From assembly GCA_021129775.1 (NCBI GenBank), contig JAJOKP010000043.1, positions 1 to 63,092 on the forward strand: a DNA stretch of 63,092 nt, given 5' to 3'. How positions within the stretch are numbered: position 1 is the stretch's first letter; each line of letters opens with the position of its first letter. Made by a program: the position numbers and the translations under genes. Below the pieces are notes generated by a model that ran no database searches, was not told the origin of the DNA, and saw only the letters and a list, made by a program, of their open reading frames with translations. This DNA is from Clostridiales bacterium (GTDB lineage: Bacteria; Bacillota; Clostridia; Peptostreptococcales; NVVX01). Shown here piece after piece: positions 60,588 through 63,092 of the stretch.

Positions 60588-60628
60588 GCGCCTCACTCAC
60601 ATGACTAGAAATCACGTGAACGAGACGC
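60588..60628 (-). promoter_or_regulatory. 17-bp stem RNA hairpin in the phnF-phnG leader, fully paired only as minus-strand RNA
   Basis: GCGUCUCGUUCACGUGA uuucuag UCAUGUGAGUGAGGCGC; all four non-Watson-Crick positions are G-U in this orientation. Confidence 0.7.
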
Positions 60629-60739
60629 TTTCTTTTAATTAAAACCTGAAACCAATTTCTTCTAATTTATATTTAATTAATTAATACTTAAATCCATTAA
60701 AACTTGATTTTAAGTAGCACTGTTGCGTTAAAAGATTGC

Positions 60740-61454
60740 CTACCACTTTGGCTGTAATCGGTAAACAAAACGATCTCCACGATAAACAATTTTGGTAATT
60801 TCTAATATTTCATTAGTTGCTTTGTCCATACACTGAGATTCAAGAAGAAGAATAGGCACTAAACTCGGACATTTCAGCACTTCTCTTTCATATCTAGACG
60901 GTAATAGCGTTTGAAGATCTGATTGTTTATAATAAAAACTGCTATATCCATGTTCTTTATAATACCTAAACATTGAAGTTATTGTTGGTCCATCTTTTTC
61001 AATCTCCTTGAATAATTTGTTAGATACATAGGAAGTATGTAATGCGACCTCTTCATCATTTATGATACGGAGCCTTGAAATTTTGAATATTCGATCTTCC
61101 ATGCTAATATGCAACTTTTTTCTAATTCTAGAATCATTTTTTAGCTCAGTAAAATCAATATTAATAGTTTCAAGCTTGTGCCTATTTTTTCCCATTTTTT
61201 TCGGTAAAACTAGTGTCACCTTCTAACAATAGCTCTATTCTATCATGCTTTGATTTATAATAATGCCCTTTACCTTGTTTTGAATAAACATAACCCATTT
61301 CTGTTAACCTTTCATATGCTTTTCGCACATCATGTCTAGTAGAGCTGTATATCTTAGTTAGTTTATTTTCACTAGCCAACTGCCCATCAACTGCATATTC
61401 ACCATTTCTAATACTTTCTACAATATCATCAACTATTTTCATCCATACAGCCAT
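60740..61454 (-). pseudogene. phnF: GntR/UTRA regulator (PhnF-like) split by a frameshift in a homopolymer
   Basis: ORF 61182-61454 (GntR wHTH) ends ...GDTSFTEKNGKK*; ORF 60740-61219 resumes ...KMGKNRHKLETINIDF (UTRA); 7-T run at 61195-61201. Confidence 0.85.
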
Positions 61455-61492
61455 AGTATTCTCCTTCCATAACTAAGCCAAATCATCAACGA

Positions 61493-62685
61493 CTACTCAT
61501 TCAATTCGATTTGTTTTTTGATTCCTATGTCTTCGATAACCTCGGCCCATAACTGGGCTTGCATATAATCACCAATCACCTTAAATTCAATCTTTGTATC
61601 TACTATTTCACTTTCTTTCGAAACTTTACTCTCTAGAACTTCTAAAAGTACTTTATGAAGGGCTTCTCTTACATTTTCATGTTCTAGCCTTCTTGTCACT
61701 TCGATTACTTCAAAGTGTTCTATATGTATTGCTTCTACAAAGATTTCTCTATTCCTGCAATTTACTATTTCGTAATTTTTCTTTTCTGTAATGTATTTAT
61801 CAAACTTAACTTCTTCTTTACCAATGTTGTATTCCGTCTCACCTAAAAAAACAATTATTTCACTAAGTCTATTTCCAGTTTTTTTCTGCACTATTTTAAA
61901 CAATGGGTGTGTTTCTTCTAACTCATAATATGTTCTTGCATATACTTCACCAAATGCATGTGTAAGTATCAATTTATAAATATTCTCCCTAAATAAAACG
62001 CCAGATATCAACAAGTCTCCCTCTGCAACAATATCACCTTTTTTAACTACTGCATCTCCACCACGTGCAATTATGCTCTCAATAACGCCATTCTTTCTTG
62101 CCACAACATTAGCTGGAATATTTTTGTCTGCTCTATTAGGCGAAGGAACTTTCTCCGATATTTTAATTTCAGCGTAAACGCCTCTAATTTCAATACCCAC
62201 CCACGCCAATTCTGGAATATGTATCATTAAAAAATTCTCAATTGCCCTCAAGTCAATATTATGATGCCTTACTCCAGTTTTAAACCCCACTTCTTCTAAT
62301 TTCATCAAAACATTTTCTCTGCAAATTATATCATTACCTACTACATCAATCCTAAATATAAATCCGGAAAGGTAAAATAAAACAATAAAAGAAAAAAATG
62401 CCCAACTACTAGCATTTTTCTTTTTAAAAATTTATTTGTCCATTTTTTGTAGCTGTTCTCTTCAATAATACTGACTCGAAATCCATATCTCTTATAGAAT
62501 TCAACTAGCTTTTTATAGTTTTTTAAGTTGATTTTAAATTCTAACAGGGTATATTTTTCACGTTTTACATCCCAAATATCAATTCCCTTACTAATACATA
62601 AATTTAATATCTTCTCTAAAGCTAGTCCTTCTAACCTGACAGTTACAAAATTTTTAAAACATTTTCGAAGTCGCACTGGTAACAC
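61493..62685 (-). pseudogene. yqfD: Sporulation protein YqfD, full length but split by one frameshift
   Basis: ORF 62341-62685 then other frame GFIFRIDVVGNDIICRENVLMKLEEVGFKTGV... to 61493; shift in aaa run near 62368-62370. Confidence 0.85.
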
Positions 62686-62693
62686 TTCCTTTT

Positions 62694-62990
62694 TTAGGTT
62701 GAAAATATCAATCTCTCAATTTTACCGTTGATTGCTATTTCATCTGACGATATGCTCTTTAAATGTAGTTTTTCTCCTTCAATCGCTAATATTCCGTACC
62801 TAGTACTAATACGCATTTTTTTTTCTGTATATTCAATGATTCCCTTATGATTTTCAATGAAAATTTGAAGGTTCCCAATCATAACTACTTTAGATGTATC
62901 TAACATTATATCTTTCGGAAATTCTAAAAGTTCTGCAATAGATTCTTTTGCTTCATAGCTCTTCATTAAAAGACACACCCCCATATACAA
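62694..62990 (-). CDS. yqfC: YabP/YqfC family sporulation protein
   Basis: AELLEFPKDIMLDTSKVVMIGNLQIFIENHKGIIEYTEKKMRISTRYGILAIEGEKL; adjacent to yqfD. Confidence 0.92.
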   Translation of the reverse strand: MYMGVCLLMKSYEAKESIAELLEFPKDIMLDTSKVVMIGNLQIFIENHKGIIEYTEKKMRISTRYGILAIEGEKLHLKSISSDEIAINGKIERLIFST

Positions 62991-63092
62991 ATATTATGCC
63001 TTTCAAGTACATATAGACCTAAAAAAGGACCTACATATTAGGGCTTGTGATAAAATAAGCTGTGCAATGTTGCGAAGGATTTTCGTTCATAA

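Noticed and set aside
61185-61205. Programmed ribosomal frameshifting in phnF
   Set aside because: The needed shift is +1, not the -1 favoured by an A-rich slippery heptamer; a homopolymer indel is simpler.

Overview
AT-rich Firmicutes/Clostridia-type chromosomal segment. Nearly all genes are on the minus strand; the one convincing plus-strand gene is a KamA-family aminomutase. Reading left to right (3'->5' of the minus-strand operons): a flagellar operon (flgE partial, flagellar operon protein, flgD, fliK, motE-like, fliJ, fliI, fliH, fliG, fliF, fliE, flgC, flgB); codY, topA, dprA, plsC; a translation/SRP superoperon (yraN, rnhB, rbgA, rplS, trmD, rimM, khpA, rpsP, ffh, ylxM ... ftsY, smc, rnc) interrupted between ylxM and ftsY by ogt, an orphan VbhA-like antitoxin, an HD-GYP protein, an MCP and a PPi-type phosphofructokinase; a gene-decay zone with several relics; recO, era, cdd, DUF3048, DUF502, dgkA-PAP2, ybeY, pgpH, phoH; and a complete C-P lyase (phn) cluster between phoH and yqfD/yqfC. 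Main findings: (1) the phn cluster is flanked on both sides by yqfD sequence, a full-length copy upstream and a degenerate 3' remnant beside phoH; (2) six 11-bp-phased TTAACA-like hexamers plus a 22-bp palindrome lie upstream of phnG, a candidate PhoP/PhnF dual-control promoter; (3) a family of ~75-bp REP/BIME-like palindromes whose arms differ but covary, one of which lies beside an in-frame 57-bp duplication of the rimM start; (4) a relic IS200/IS605-like element with possible omega-RNA end between trmD and rplS; (5) frameshifted or decayed genes; (6) an aminomutase with glutamate- rather than lysine-type specificity residues. No tRNA, rRNA or CRISPR array was recognised. All calls are from reading the sequence and supplied translations; no searches were run.
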